A model generated the notes under the pieces. It made no database searches and was not told the origin of the DNA. It saw only the letters and a list, made by a program, of their open reading frames with translations. Of a stretch of 64,000 nucleotides of DNA, positions 49,992 through 58,512 are shown in pieces. The position numbers and the translations under genes are program-made. Numbering within the stretch: position 1 is the first letter of the stretch; each line of letters opens with the position of its first letter. Location: NCBI GenBank assembly GCA_963759955.1, contig CAVXCA010000074.1, positions 1 to 64,000 on the forward strand. Direction: 5' to 3'. This DNA comes from Roseiarcus sp963759955. Lineage in GTDB: Bacteria > Pseudomonadota > Alphaproteobacteria > Rhizobiales > Beijerinckiaceae.

Positions 49992-52433
49992 CACGATCGG
50001 CGTGACGAGTTGACGGTCGATCTTCAGGCGCCGGGGTTTGAGCTTTGTGAGGCTGACGATCGAGGCGTAGCCGGTGCCGAAGTCGTCGATCTCGATGTCG
50101 ATCCCGAGCGCCTTGATCTGATCGATGGTGCGCGAGAAGGTATCGTCGCGTTCGTCGAGATAGATCGTTTCGACCAGTTCGAAGGACAGCGCTCCCGGTT
50201 CGATATGCAACTCGCGCAGGCCCTCCAACAGGCCCTCGTCGTGAAGCCGCCGCAGCGAAACGTTGACGGAGAACCGCGGCACGCGGACTCCGAGGCTCCG
50301 CCAGCGGCGGAACTGCGCCAACGCCTGTTCGAGGATCGTGCGGTCGATGGCGCCGATGACCGTCAATTCTTCCGCCACAAGGATGAATTCGGCCGGGGCG
50401 ACGACGCCGCGCGTGGGATGACGCCAACGAGCGAGGGCTTCCACGCCCACCAGTTCGTAGGTTCGCGCGTCGAACTGCGGTTGGTAATAAGGGATGAATT
50501 CGCCGCGCTCCAATCCGCCGATGATGCTGTCCGCGGTCTGCTTGGAGTTCAGAATCTCGGCCTGTAGCGTGGCGGTGTAAAATTCGTATCGATTTCGGCC
50601 CAGGCTCTTGGCGCGGTAGAGCGCAAGGTCGGCGTTGACGAGCAAACGCTGCCGATCGACCGCTTCGCCGAAGGCGCCGGCGATGCCGATGCTCATGCCC
50701 AAGCGACATTCGTGGCCCTCGTAGAGGGCCGGCTTGCGCGCGCTCTCGATGATTTTCCGCGCGAGATCGTCGAAGCCGTTCATGCCCGCGTCGGCGTTGC
50801 AGACGACGACGAATTCGTCGCCGCCCGTTCTGGCGACGAAGTCGTCGCCGCGCAGAGCGCTCCGGATCGTTTCGGCCGTGTGGATCAGCATAGCGTCTCC
50901 GGCCGAATGGCCGAGCGTGTCGTTGATCTGCTTGAAGCCGTCGAGATCGACATACAGGAGCACGACGCCGCCGCCGGTCGCCGCGCAACGCGCCGCATGC
51001 TCCTCCAGCGCGCGCTCCAGGTACATCCGGTTGGGCAGCCGCGTCAGGAAGTCGTGAAGGGAATTGTATTCGATGCGCGCGCGGGCCGCTTCGAGTTCGG
51101 CGTTGCGCGCCTCGGTCATGGCTTTGGAGCGCTTCAGATCCGCGGTCAGCGCGACGTCGGAGGTGACGTCCCAATTGACGCCGACGATCTTCGAGGACAG
51201 GTCGGGCGAGACGTAAACCTTGCCGATCGCGCGGATCACCCGCGTTCGCCCGTCGCCCAGATCGAGCTTGTACTGGGATTCGTAACGGCCCTGCGTCCGC
51301 ATCGCCGTTTCGAAATCCTCGATGGCCCGCTGAGCGTCCGACTCGTCGAGCCGATCGCGCCAATGCTTGTATTCTCGAACGCCGCCGTCGAGCGGATAAT
51401 TGTAGAGCTCGTTCATGCGGTCGTCCCAGACGAGCTCGCCGGTGTCGATATTGAAGTCCCACACGCCGACTTTGGAGGCGTCGAGAGCGAGCTCGAGGCG
51501 CTGCGACAGGCGCTCGAGTTCGCCTTCGCGATCGCGCAAGTTCGTGAAGTGATCGCGCCGCTCCTCCACCAACCGCCCGATCAGCCAGGTCGGAATGACG
51601 ATCATCAGGCCGGCGGCCAGAATCCCTAGCCTGAAGAGCCAGCGGTTCGACGGCGCCGCGTCCCAGCCGCCTTTCGGCGTAGCGGCAATCCGCCACGATC
51701 CCGAGGGAACGTTGACGTCGGTGACGACCGGACGGTCGCTCGCGACGCCGGGCGCGCCGAAAAACCGGGCGCCTTCCTTGCCCAGCGCGTCTTTGCCGGT
51801 GATCGCGACGTCGATCGGCAGATCGTGGCCCGCGAGGCCGGCGTCGCGGTACAGCTTGTCGATGTCGATGACCGCCGAAACGATGCCCCAAAACGTCTTG
51901 GCGCCGCCGGCTCCGTTGGTGAACACGGGAAGACGGGCGATGAAGGCTCTGCCGCCCTGAACCAGGTCGAGCGGGCCCGCCATGACGACGTCGCCGCTGT
52001 CGCGGGCGCGCAAGGCGGTTTCGCGCTGCTGGTCGTTCTTGCGATAGTCGAGCCCGATCGCCGCCTCGTTTCCCTTCAGGGGATATTCGAGGGAGACGAC
52101 GAGATCGGGAGCGGCGGCGATGTTCCTGATCTGTGAGCGGCTTTGCAGCAGGTTCGCGGAAAACTCGGCGAAGCGCGCCTGAGTCATGTCCGGCTCGGTG
52201 GAGATGTCGGCGACGAGGCCGCGAACGAGCTGGATGTCGCCGTTGATGTCGCCCTCGAGCTTGGCCCGAATCAGGCTGACTTGCGAGAGAACCTCGGCGC
52301 GCGATCGTTCGTCGGAAAGCTGGCTGTTCTGATGGTCGACGAGCACGCCGCAGACGATGGCGACCAGCGCGGCGATCGCCGCCGGGACGTGTGTCGGACG
52401 AAAGCGTCTTCGCAATGTTCTGCCGAAAGTCAC
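49875..52433 (-). CDS. CHASE-PAS-GGDEF-EAL protein truncated by IS256
   Basis: The interrupted part of an originally 886-residue inner-membrane c-di-GMP enzyme. A membrane segment (about residues 15-33) precedes a periplasmic CHASE-type sensor (about 40-260), a second membrane segment (about 270-290), a PAS domain (about 315-430), a GGDEF domain with intact TGGDEFVV near 537-544, and an EAL domain that starts normally (GVEALARW, DDFGTGYASI). At residue 811 the frame enters the IS and adds about 40 foreign residues. The lost part includes the EGVES motif with a catalytic-loop Glu, so phosphodiesterase activity should be abolished while cyclase activity may survive. Confidence 0.9.
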   Translation of the reverse strand: MTFGRTLRRRFRPTHVPAAIAALVAIVCGVLVDHQNSQLSDERSRAEVLSQVSLIRAKLEGDINGDIQLVRGLVADISTEPDMTQARFAEFSANLLQSRSQIRNIAAAPDLVVSLEYPLKGNEAAIGLDYRKNDQQRETALRARDSGDVVMAGPLDLVQGGRAFIARLPVFTNGAGGAKTFWGIVSAVIDIDKLYRDAGLAGHDLPIDVAITGKDALGKEGARFFGAPGVASDRPVVTDVNVPSGSWRIAATPKGGWDAAPSNRWLFRLGILAAGLMIVIPTWLIGRLVEERRDHFTNLRDREGELERLSQRLELALDASKVGVWDFNIDTGELVWDDRMNELYNYPLDGGVREYKHWRDRLDESDAQRAIEDFETAMRTQGRYESQYKLDLGDGRTRVIRAIGKVYVSPDLSSKIVGVNWDVTSDVALTADLKRSKAMTEARNAELEAARARIEYNSLHDFLTRLPNRMYLERALEEHAARCAATGGGVVLLYVDLDGFKQINDTLGHSAGDAMLIHTAETIRSALRGDDFVARTGGDEFVVVCNADAGMNGFDDLARKIIESARKPALYEGHECRLGMSIGIAGAFGEAVDRQRLLVNADLALYRAKSLGRNRYEFYTATLQAEILNSKQTADSIIGGLERGEFIPYYQPQFDARTYELVGVEALARWRHPTRGVVAPAEFILVAEELTVIGAIDRTILEQALAQFRRWRSLGVRVPRFSVNVSLRRLHDEGLLEGLRELHIEPGALSFELVETIYLDERDDTFSRTIDQIKALGIDIEIDDFGTGYASIVSLTKLKPRRLKIDRQLVTPIVELCLNLGDGVNQAANLASSTTSIPSRNLAPLTIFGNWF
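49992..50000. repeat. Target-site duplication, right copy (IS256)
   Basis: CACGATCGG lies directly outside the right inverted repeat and matches the left copy exactly. Confidence 0.92.
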
Positions 52434-52779
52434 GGCGCAATCCGCTGCAGGAGGTTAACTTTGTTGGTTTGGTCGACGCCAGTCACGGTCGAATATTGAA
52501 CACGGCCCGTTAAGCCATCGCTTAAAGCTTTGCGGGAATCGCCGATGAATTGACGGCGCGACTAATGGAACGTTAACTCGATTCCGCTCGGCGAGGCGCG
52601 ATCGTTTGACGGCGCTCTCGCCGCGACCTACCTAACCAACTGAAATATGTCGGTTTTTCCTCACTCCTTGAGCGGCCCGGAGGCGTGCGTGCTCCGCACG
52701 GCCCTTCCCCGCCTCGTTCGCGGCATTTGGCTTGGCGCGCTCGGCCGGTCTATGGTGCGCGCGTTTCTGGAGACGCTTG
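52434..52779. other. Divergent intergenic region before ubiE
   Basis: These 346 bases hold the promoters of the GGDEF/EAL gene (leftward) and of the ubiE operon (rightward). The first 150 bases are A/T-richer, with a GGAGG sequence at about 52451. An inverted repeat, GTGCG...CGCAC, lies at about 52686-52700. No gene or RNA is evident; the plus-strand frame from 52647 merely runs into ubiE out of frame. Confidence 0.4.
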
Positions 52780-53538
52780 ATGTCGACCGCCGCCCCCCAA
52801 ACGCATTTCGGCGAACGAACGGTTCGCCTCGACGAGAAGCAGGGCCTCGTCGACGACGTCTTTCGCAAGGTCGCGGACCGCTACGATCTGATGAACGATC
52901 TGATGTCGTTCGGCCTGCATCGCATCTGGAAGGACATTCTCGTCGCCAAGCTGCGCCCGCCGCGCCATCGCCCGTTCCTGCACCTGGACGTGGCCGGCGG
53001 CACCGGCGACGTCGCGTTCCGCGTCGCGGCGGCGGGCGGCGAGGCGACCCGGGTGACCGTCGTCGACGTCAACCCAGACATGCTGCGCGTCGGCGCGGAG
53101 CGCGCGCAAAAGCGAAGGGAAGGCGGCCGGATCAGCTTCATCGAGGGCAACGCCGAGGCGCTGCCGCTGCCCGACGCGACCTTCGACGCCTATACGATCG
53201 CCTTCGGCATTCGCAACGTTCCGCGCATGGAGCGCGCCCTCGCCGAGGCCTATCGCGTCCTCAAGCGCGGCGGGCGATTTCTGTGCCTCGAATTTTCGCG
53301 CGTCGACGTGCCGGTGCTCGATCGGATCTACGAGGCCTATTCCGACGCGGCTATCCCAGCGCTCGGCAAGGCGGTGGCCGGCGACGGTCCGGCGTATCGC
53401 TATCTCGTCGAATCGATCCGCAAATTCCCGCCGCCCGACCGTTTCGCCGACATGATCGGCGAAGCCGGGTTTTCGCGCGTCGAATTCACTCGGCTGACGG
53501 CCGGCGTCGTCGCGATCCATTCGGGCTGGAAACTCTGA
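52780..53538 (+). CDS. ubiE: Ubiquinone/menaquinone C-methyltransferase UbiE
   Basis: A 252-residue SAM-dependent methyltransferase. KQGLVDDVFRKVADRYDLMNDLMSFGLHR is the N-terminal UbiE signature, LDVAGGTGDVAFRVA is motif I, and FGIRNVPRMERALAEAYRVLKRGG is the second family signature. It methylates the demethyl-quinone ring at carbon 2. Start at MSTAAPQTHFG; longer upstream frames are junk. It is first in the order ubiE-ubiB-coaBC-dut, standard in Hyphomicrobiales. Confidence 0.95.
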   Translation: MSTAAPQTHFGERTVRLDEKQGLVDDVFRKVADRYDLMNDLMSFGLHRIWKDILVAKLRPPRHRPFLHLDVAGGTGDVAFRVAAAGGEATRVTVVDVNPDMLRVGAERAQKRREGGRISFIEGNAEALPLPDATFDAYTIAFGIRNVPRMERALAEAYRVLKRGGRFLCLEFSRVDVPVLDRIYEAYSDAAIPALGKAVAGDGPAYRYLVESIRKFPPPDRFADMIGEAGFSRVEFTRLTAGVVAIHSGWKL

Positions 53539-53540
53539 AC

Positions 53541-55091
53541 TTGTCGAGTCTGGCCGCCATCGGACACGCTTCGCGCTTGGCGCGCGCCGGCTTCGTGCTG
53601 GCGCGCGAGGGCGCCTTCGTCGGCGTCGATCCGCAGACGCTGCCCCCGCTCGCCCGGGCTCCGCTGGCGCTCGCCAATCTCCTGTCGCGGCGCGGCGCGC
53701 ACGGCCTCAGCGGCCTCGCCGCCGCGATCGATCGGCTCGGCCCCTCGTACGTCAAGCTCGGGCAGTTTCTCGCCACGCGCCCCGACATCGTCGGCCCCAA
53801 GGTGGTGGCGGAGCTCGAAAAGCTGCAGGACCGCATGGCGCCGGCGGACCGCGCCGTCGCAGTGGCGACGGTCGAAGCGGCCTTCGGGGCCAAGATCGAT
53901 ACGGTGTTCGTCGAGTTCGGCGACGCGGTCGCCGCCGCTTCGATCGCCCAGGTTCATCGCGCGCGCGTGCGAACGAGCGCAGGCGAGCGCGACGTCGCGG
54001 TCAAGATACTGCGGCCCGGCGTCGAGCGGCGCTTCGCGCGCGATCTTTCGGACATGTTTTTCGCCGCCCGCCGAGCCGAAAGCTTCGAGCCGAGCCTGCG
54101 GCGCCTGCGCCTGGTGGAAGTCGTCGAAACGCTGGCGCGAAGCGTGCGCATGGAGATGGACTTTCGCCTCGAGGCGGCGGCGGCGTCCGAATTCGCGGAA
54201 AACCTGATCCGAGATCCCGAATTCCGCGCCCCGGAGATCGATTGGGACCGCACGACGCGCGAAGTCCTGACGATGGAGTGGATCGAGGGGACGCCGTTGA
54301 GCGACACGGCGCGCCTGACGGAGCGCGGCCTCGACGCGCCCAAGCTGGGGCGGACGCTGATCCAGTCCTTCTTGCGCCACGCCTTGCACGAAGGCTTCTT
54401 CCACGCCGACATGCACCAGGGCAACTTCTTCGTCGACGACCAAGGGCGCATCGTCGCCGTCGATTTCGGCATCATGGGCCGCCTCGGCCGCAAGGAACGC
54501 CGGTTCCTGGCCGAGATTCTCTACGGTTTCATCCGGCGCGACTACCTTCGCGTCGCCGAGGTGCATTTCGAGGCCGGCTACGTGCCGCCGATTCACCGTG
54601 TCGAGGACTTCGCGCAGGCCATTCGCGCGGTCGGCGAGCCTATCCATTCGCGCACCGCCGACCAGATTTCGATGGCCAAGCTGCTGTCGCTGCTGTTCGA
54701 GGTCACCGCGCTGTTCGACATGTCGACGCGCATCGAACTCGTGATGCTGCAGAAGACCATGGTCGTGGTCGAAGGCGTCGCGCGCAAGCTCGACCCGCAT
54801 CTCGACATGTGGGCGACGGCGGAGCCGGTGGTGGGCGGCTGGATCGCCGAGAATCTCGGGCCACGCGGCCGGATCGAAGACCTCGGCCGCAGCGTTTCGC
54901 AACTCGCCAAACTCTTCGCCGACGCGCCGCCTCGGCTGGAGCGGCTCTCCCGCCTGATCGAGCGCGAAGCCGAAGCGGCGCCCGCCGAGGCGCCGAGCGC
55001 GCCTTCCGTTGGGCGATGGCCGGCGACCATCGGCGCCTCGCTCTGGGTGATCGCAGCGTCGCTCGTTTGGATCGCGTTTCATTTGCGATGA
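53541..55091 (+). CDS. ubiB: Ubiquinone biosynthesis protein UbiB
   Basis: A 516-residue atypical kinase/ATPase of the ABC1/UbiB family. The KxGQ-type motif is YVKLGQFLATRPDI, the Ala-rich loop is AAASIAQVHRA, ATP contacts include VAVKILRPG, and the catalytic segment is FHADMHQGNFFVDDQGRIVAVDFGIMG. One or two C-terminal membrane helices follow (PATIGASLWVIAASLVWIAF). It is needed for quinone synthesis or lipid extraction at the membrane. No ATG is available; the TTG two bases after the ubiE stop gives the right N-terminus (LSSLAAIGHASRLARAGFVL), so initiation is probably coupled. Confidence 0.9.
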   Translation: MSSLAAIGHASRLARAGFVLAREGAFVGVDPQTLPPLARAPLALANLLSRRGAHGLSGLAAAIDRLGPSYVKLGQFLATRPDIVGPKVVAELEKLQDRMAPADRAVAVATVEAAFGAKIDTVFVEFGDAVAAASIAQVHRARVRTSAGERDVAVKILRPGVERRFARDLSDMFFAARRAESFEPSLRRLRLVEVVETLARSVRMEMDFRLEAAAASEFAENLIRDPEFRAPEIDWDRTTREVLTMEWIEGTPLSDTARLTERGLDAPKLGRTLIQSFLRHALHEGFFHADMHQGNFFVDDQGRIVAVDFGIMGRLGRKERRFLAEILYGFIRRDYLRVAEVHFEAGYVPPIHRVEDFAQAIRAVGEPIHSRTADQISMAKLLSLLFEVTALFDMSTRIELVMLQKTMVVVEGVARKLDPHLDMWATAEPVVGGWIAENLGPRGRIEDLGRSVSQLAKLFADAPPRLERLSRLIEREAEAAPAEAPSAPSVGRWPATIGASLWVIAASLVWIAFHLR

Positions 55092-55245
55092 GCCGACGAT
55101 AAGAAAAAATTATTATGCGGATGAACCCCGTAGAGCCACGCCCGGACATTGCGGGGCCGCCGTCGCTAACCTTATCTTGGTACTTTCGGCGCGCGCGAGC
55201 CCAACCGAGCAATCGGCGCTCGGCGCCATCACGGCGTAAACGATC

Positions 55246-56505
55246 ATGACCGCCAGACCTGTTTCGGGCGCCCGCATTCTCCTGATCGTCGGGGGCGGCA
55301 TTGCGGCCTATAAGTCGCTGGAGCTGATCCGCCGGCTGCGCGAGCGCGGCGCGATCGTGCGCGTCGTCATGACCGAGGCGGCCAAACAGTTCGTCACGCC
55401 GCTGTCGGCCGCCGCGCTGAGCGGCCATGCGGTTCGCTTCGATCAATTCAGTCTGATCGACGAAGCCGAAATGGGCCACATCGAATTGTCGCGCGAGGCC
55501 GATCTCGTCGTAGTCGCGCCGGCGACCGCGAATCTCCTAGCCCGAATGGCGCATGGGCTGGCCAACGATCTCGCCTCCACGACGCTTTTGGCGACCGACA
55601 AGCGCGTGCTCGCCGCGCCGGCGATGAACGTGCGCATGTGGCTGCATCCGGCGACTCGGCGCAACGTCGCCGCGCTCAGCGGCGACGGCGTCGCGTTCGT
55701 CGGCCCGGAAGACGGCGAAATGGCGTGCGGCGAATTCGGGCCGGGCCGCATGGCGGAGCCCTTGGCGATCGTTGCGGCGATCGAAAGCGCGCTCGAACAG
55801 CCGACCGCGATCCCCCTGCCCCCCGGCGTCGGCGCGCGCCGCGACGGCGCTCTTGCGGGCAAGCGCGTCGTGGTGACCTCCGGTCCGACCTATGAGCCGA
55901 TCGATCCCGTTCGCTTTCTCGGCAATCGCTCTTCCGGGCTCCAAGGGCATGCGATTGCGCAAGCCGCTCATGGCGCCGGCGCAAACGTGACGTTGATCAG
56001 CGGCCCCGTCGGCCTCTCCGACCCTCCCGGCGTCGAGGTCGTCCACGTCGAGACGGCGCGAGAAATGCATGCGGCCGCCTTGGCCGCCCTGCCCGCGGAC
56101 GTGTTCGTCGCCGCGGCGGCCGTCGCGGATTGGCGCGTTGGCGCCGTCGGCGCCCACAAGCTGAAAAAAAGCGCCGGCGGCGCGCCGGTGCTGTCGTTAG
56201 TCGAAAACCCGGACATCCTCGCCGACATCGCGAAAAAGCGCGCCGGACGTCCGGCGCTGGTGGTCGGATTCGCCGCAGAAACCGAGCGCGTCGTCGAGAA
56301 CGCGCGCGACAAGCTGAAGCGCAAGGGCTGCGATCTGATCGTCGCCAACAGCGTCGCCAAAGGCGAAGGGACTTTCGGTGGTCGGGACAATCAGGTCGCG
56401 ATCGTCAGCGCCGCGGGAATCGAGCGTTGGCCGCGCATGAGCAAGCAGGAAGTCGCGCGCGGATTGATCGACCTCATCTCCCGCATCTTGAAAGACCAAA
56501 AATGA
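55246..56505 (+). CDS. coaBC: Bifunctional phosphopantothenoylcysteine decarboxylase/synthetase
   Basis: A 419-residue CoaBC. The CoaC half (residues 1-190) is an FMN decarboxylase with VGGGIAAYK, the active-site His in LLARMAHGLANDL, APAMNVRMW, and Cys in EMACGEFGPGRMAEP. The CoaB half (about 200-415) has VVTSGPTYEPIDPVRFLGNRSSG and GFAAETE. It makes 4'-phosphopantetheine for coenzyme A. The stop overlaps the dut start by 4 bases. Confidence 0.95.
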   Translation: MTARPVSGARILLIVGGGIAAYKSLELIRRLRERGAIVRVVMTEAAKQFVTPLSAAALSGHAVRFDQFSLIDEAEMGHIELSREADLVVVAPATANLLARMAHGLANDLASTTLLATDKRVLAAPAMNVRMWLHPATRRNVAALSGDGVAFVGPEDGEMACGEFGPGRMAEPLAIVAAIESALEQPTAIPLPPGVGARRDGALAGKRVVVTSGPTYEPIDPVRFLGNRSSGLQGHAIAQAAHGAGANVTLISGPVGLSDPPGVEVVHVETAREMHAAALAALPADVFVAAAAVADWRVGAVGAHKLKKSAGGAPVLSLVENPDILADIAKKRAGRPALVVGFAAETERVVENARDKLKRKGCDLIVANSVAKGEGTFGGRDNQVAIVSAAGIERWPRMSKQEVARGLIDLISRILKDQK

Positions 56506-56966
56506 TCCGTGTTTGTTTTCAACGATTTCCACATTCGCAGGACTTGCAATTACCCCAGTATCAGAGCGATGATGCAGCTGGGATGGATCTCGTCGCGGCG
56601 GTTCCGGAAGGACATGACGTGATCCTGAATCCCGGCGAGCGCGCTTTGATACCGACGGGTTTGGCTATTGAACTGCCGAGGGGTTACGAAGCGCAAATTC
56701 GGCCTCGTTCCGGATTGGCGCTGAAGGATGGAGTGACCGTTCTCAATAGTCCCGGGACGATCGACGCGGATTATCGCGGCGAAATCGGCGTCATACTTAT
56801 CAATTTTGGACAAAGTCCTTTTTCCATCCGGCGAGGAGCGCGAATAGCGCAACTCGTCGTTGGTCCCGTTGAGCGCGTTGCTTTCATTAAAAGCGAGCGG
56901 CTCACAGCGAGCGAGCGCGGTCGAAGAGGCTTTGGTTCGACCGGACGCTCAGACGAGGAGAAATAA
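56502..56966 (+). CDS. dut: dUTP diphosphatase
   Basis: A 154-residue trimeric dUTPase with all five motifs: AGMDL, RPRSGLALKDGV, GTIDADYRGEIGVIL, RIAQLVV and the C-terminal RRGFGSTG. It hydrolyses dUTP to keep uracil out of DNA. Its codons are much more A/T-leaning (many NNT/NNA) than those of coaBC before it, unusual for a housekeeping gene in a conserved operon, perhaps a replacement by a foreign allele. The ATG lies inside the last codons of coaBC. Confidence 0.95.
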   Translation: MIRVCFQRFPHSQDLQLPQYQSDDAAGMDLVAAVPEGHDVILNPGERALIPTGLAIELPRGYEAQIRPRSGLALKDGVTVLNSPGTIDADYRGEIGVILINFGQSPFSIRRGARIAQLVVGPVERVAFIKSERLTASERGRRGFGSTGRSDEEK

Positions 56967-56967
56967 C

Positions 56968-57420
56968 ATGAACCTGCTGTCGCGACGCAGCCTGCTCGCT
57001 ATTGCCGCTGTGGTCGATATCGCCTTACATTCGCGACCCTCGCCGGTCGCGGCCAAGGCGCTCGCTGCGCGGCACAAATTGCCGCCTCGGCACTTGGAAA
57101 CCCTGCTGCAGGGACTCGTTCACGCCAAGATCCTCAAAGGGGTGCGCGGACCTCGCGGGGGTTACGAACTGGCGCGCGAGCGGCGCAGAATTTCCGTCGG
57201 CGAAATCGTGCGCACTTCGGTCAGCCTGAGCACCGCCGATCCCGATGACATCGGATCGCGATCCAAGCTGTTGGAGAAGGTCATCGAACCGAGCGTGCGC
57301 ACGGCGGGCGAGTCGTTCCTGGCCAATCTCGACGCCATCACCGTCGAGCAGCTCTGCGAGGACGCCGAGAAGGCGCAAATCCTGGCGGAGGAGAAGGCCA
57401 GCGGAGATTTTGCTATTTGA
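56968..57420 (+). CDS. Rrf2 family transcriptional regulator
   Basis: A 150-residue Rrf2 protein. The winged helix includes LAIAAVVDIALHSRPSPVAAKALAARHKLPPRHLETLLQGLVHAKIL, then GVRGPRGGYELARERRRISVGEIV. It lacks the three-cysteine iron-sulfur loop of IscR, having only one Cys near the C-terminus, so it is a CymR- or generic Rrf2-type repressor. It precedes cysK by 99 bases, and regulation of cysteine synthesis is a reasonable guess. GAGGAG lies just before the ATG. Confidence 0.88.
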   Translation: MNLLSRRSLLAIAAVVDIALHSRPSPVAAKALAARHKLPPRHLETLLQGLVHAKILKGVRGPRGGYELARERRRISVGEIVRTSVSLSTADPDDIGSRSKLLEKVIEPSVRTAGESFLANLDAITVEQLCEDAEKAQILAEEKASGDFAI

Positions 57421-57519
57421 GATGGTGCAATAAAATATTTCATATGATAGCGCCGTCAAAAGGTGTAGCTTGAGGGAGGAGCCCGTCGCGTCTGGCGGCG
57501 GCGGCTCGGAGTGAGATTC

Positions 57520-58509
57520 ATGGCTGAAACCGGTAAGGACCCGATGCACGGCGATTCGCGCCTGCGCGGCCGAGGACGAGTTTACGCTTCGATCACAGAA
57601 ACGATCGGCGATACCCCGCTGGTGCGCATAGATCGCATCGCCAGAGAAAAAGGCGTGCGAGCCGATCTGCTCGCGAAGCTCGAATTCTTCAACCCGATCT
57701 CGAGCGTCAAGGACCGCATCGGCGTCGCCATGGTCGACGCCCTGGAAGCGCAGGGCCGAATCGCGCCGGGTCGCGGCGTGCTGGTCGAGCCGACCTCGGG
57801 AAACACCGGAATCGCGCTGGCGTTCGTCGCCGCGGCGCGCGGCTACAAGCTCATCCTGGTGATGCCCGAATCGATGTCGATCGAGCGGCGCAAGATGCTC
57901 GCCCTGCTCGGCGCCGAACTGGTATTGACGCCCGCCTCGCTCGGCATGAAGGGCGCGATCGCCAAGGCCAACGACATTGTCGCCTCGACGCCCGGCGCGA
58001 TCATGCCGCAACAGTTCGAGAACCCCGCCAATCCCGAGATCCATCGGCGCACTACCGCCGAGGAAATCTGGAACGACACCAAGGGCGCCGTCGACATCGT
58101 CGTTTCCGGCGTCGGCACCGGCGGCACGCTCACCGGCATCGGCCAGGTGCTCAAGGCGCGCAAACCGAGCGTCAAGATGATCGCAGTCGAACCGGAGGAT
58201 TCCCCGGTGCTGTCGGGCGGCGCGCCCGGCCCGCACAAGATTCAGGGCATCGGCGCAGGCTTCGCCCCGGCGATCCTCGATCGCAGCCTCATCGACGAAG
58301 TCGTCACCGTCGGCAACCAGACCGCGTTCGACACCGCCAGACTGGTGGCGCGGCTCGAGGGCATTCCGGTCGGCATTTCCTCCGGCGCCGCGATCGCCGC
58401 GGCGATCGATGTCGCCCGCCGGCCGGAGAACGACGGCAAGACGATCATCGCCATCGTGCCGTCCTTCGCCGAACGCTATCTGTCGACCGCGCTGTTCGAG
58501 GGGCTTTGA
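57520..58509 (+). CDS. cysK: Cysteine synthase A
   Basis: A 329-residue PLP enzyme. The lysine is in FNPISSVKDR, the phosphate-binding loop elements are PTSGNTG and SGVGTGGTLTG, and the C-terminal GISSGAA closes the site. It makes cysteine from O-acetylserine and sulfide. The start at MAETGKD is preferred; an in-frame GTG three codons earlier is possible. The gap to the Rrf2 gene contains an A/T-rich strip (about 57430-57450) that is the likely promoter/operator. Confidence 0.94.
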   Translation: MAETGKDPMHGDSRLRGRGRVYASITETIGDTPLVRIDRIAREKGVRADLLAKLEFFNPISSVKDRIGVAMVDALEAQGRIAPGRGVLVEPTSGNTGIALAFVAAARGYKLILVMPESMSIERRKMLALLGAELVLTPASLGMKGAIAKANDIVASTPGAIMPQQFENPANPEIHRRTTAEEIWNDTKGAVDIVVSGVGTGGTLTGIGQVLKARKPSVKMIAVEPEDSPVLSGGAPGPHKIQGIGAGFAPAILDRSLIDEVVTVGNQTAFDTARLVARLEGIPVGISSGAAIAAAIDVARRPENDGKTIIAIVPSFAERYLSTALFEGL

Positions 58510-58512
58510 CCT

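Noticed and set aside
52647..53540. Upstream extension of the UbiB frame
   Set aside because: It overlaps ubiE out of frame and gives an Arg-rich non-protein text. The TTG start at 53541 fits UbiB.
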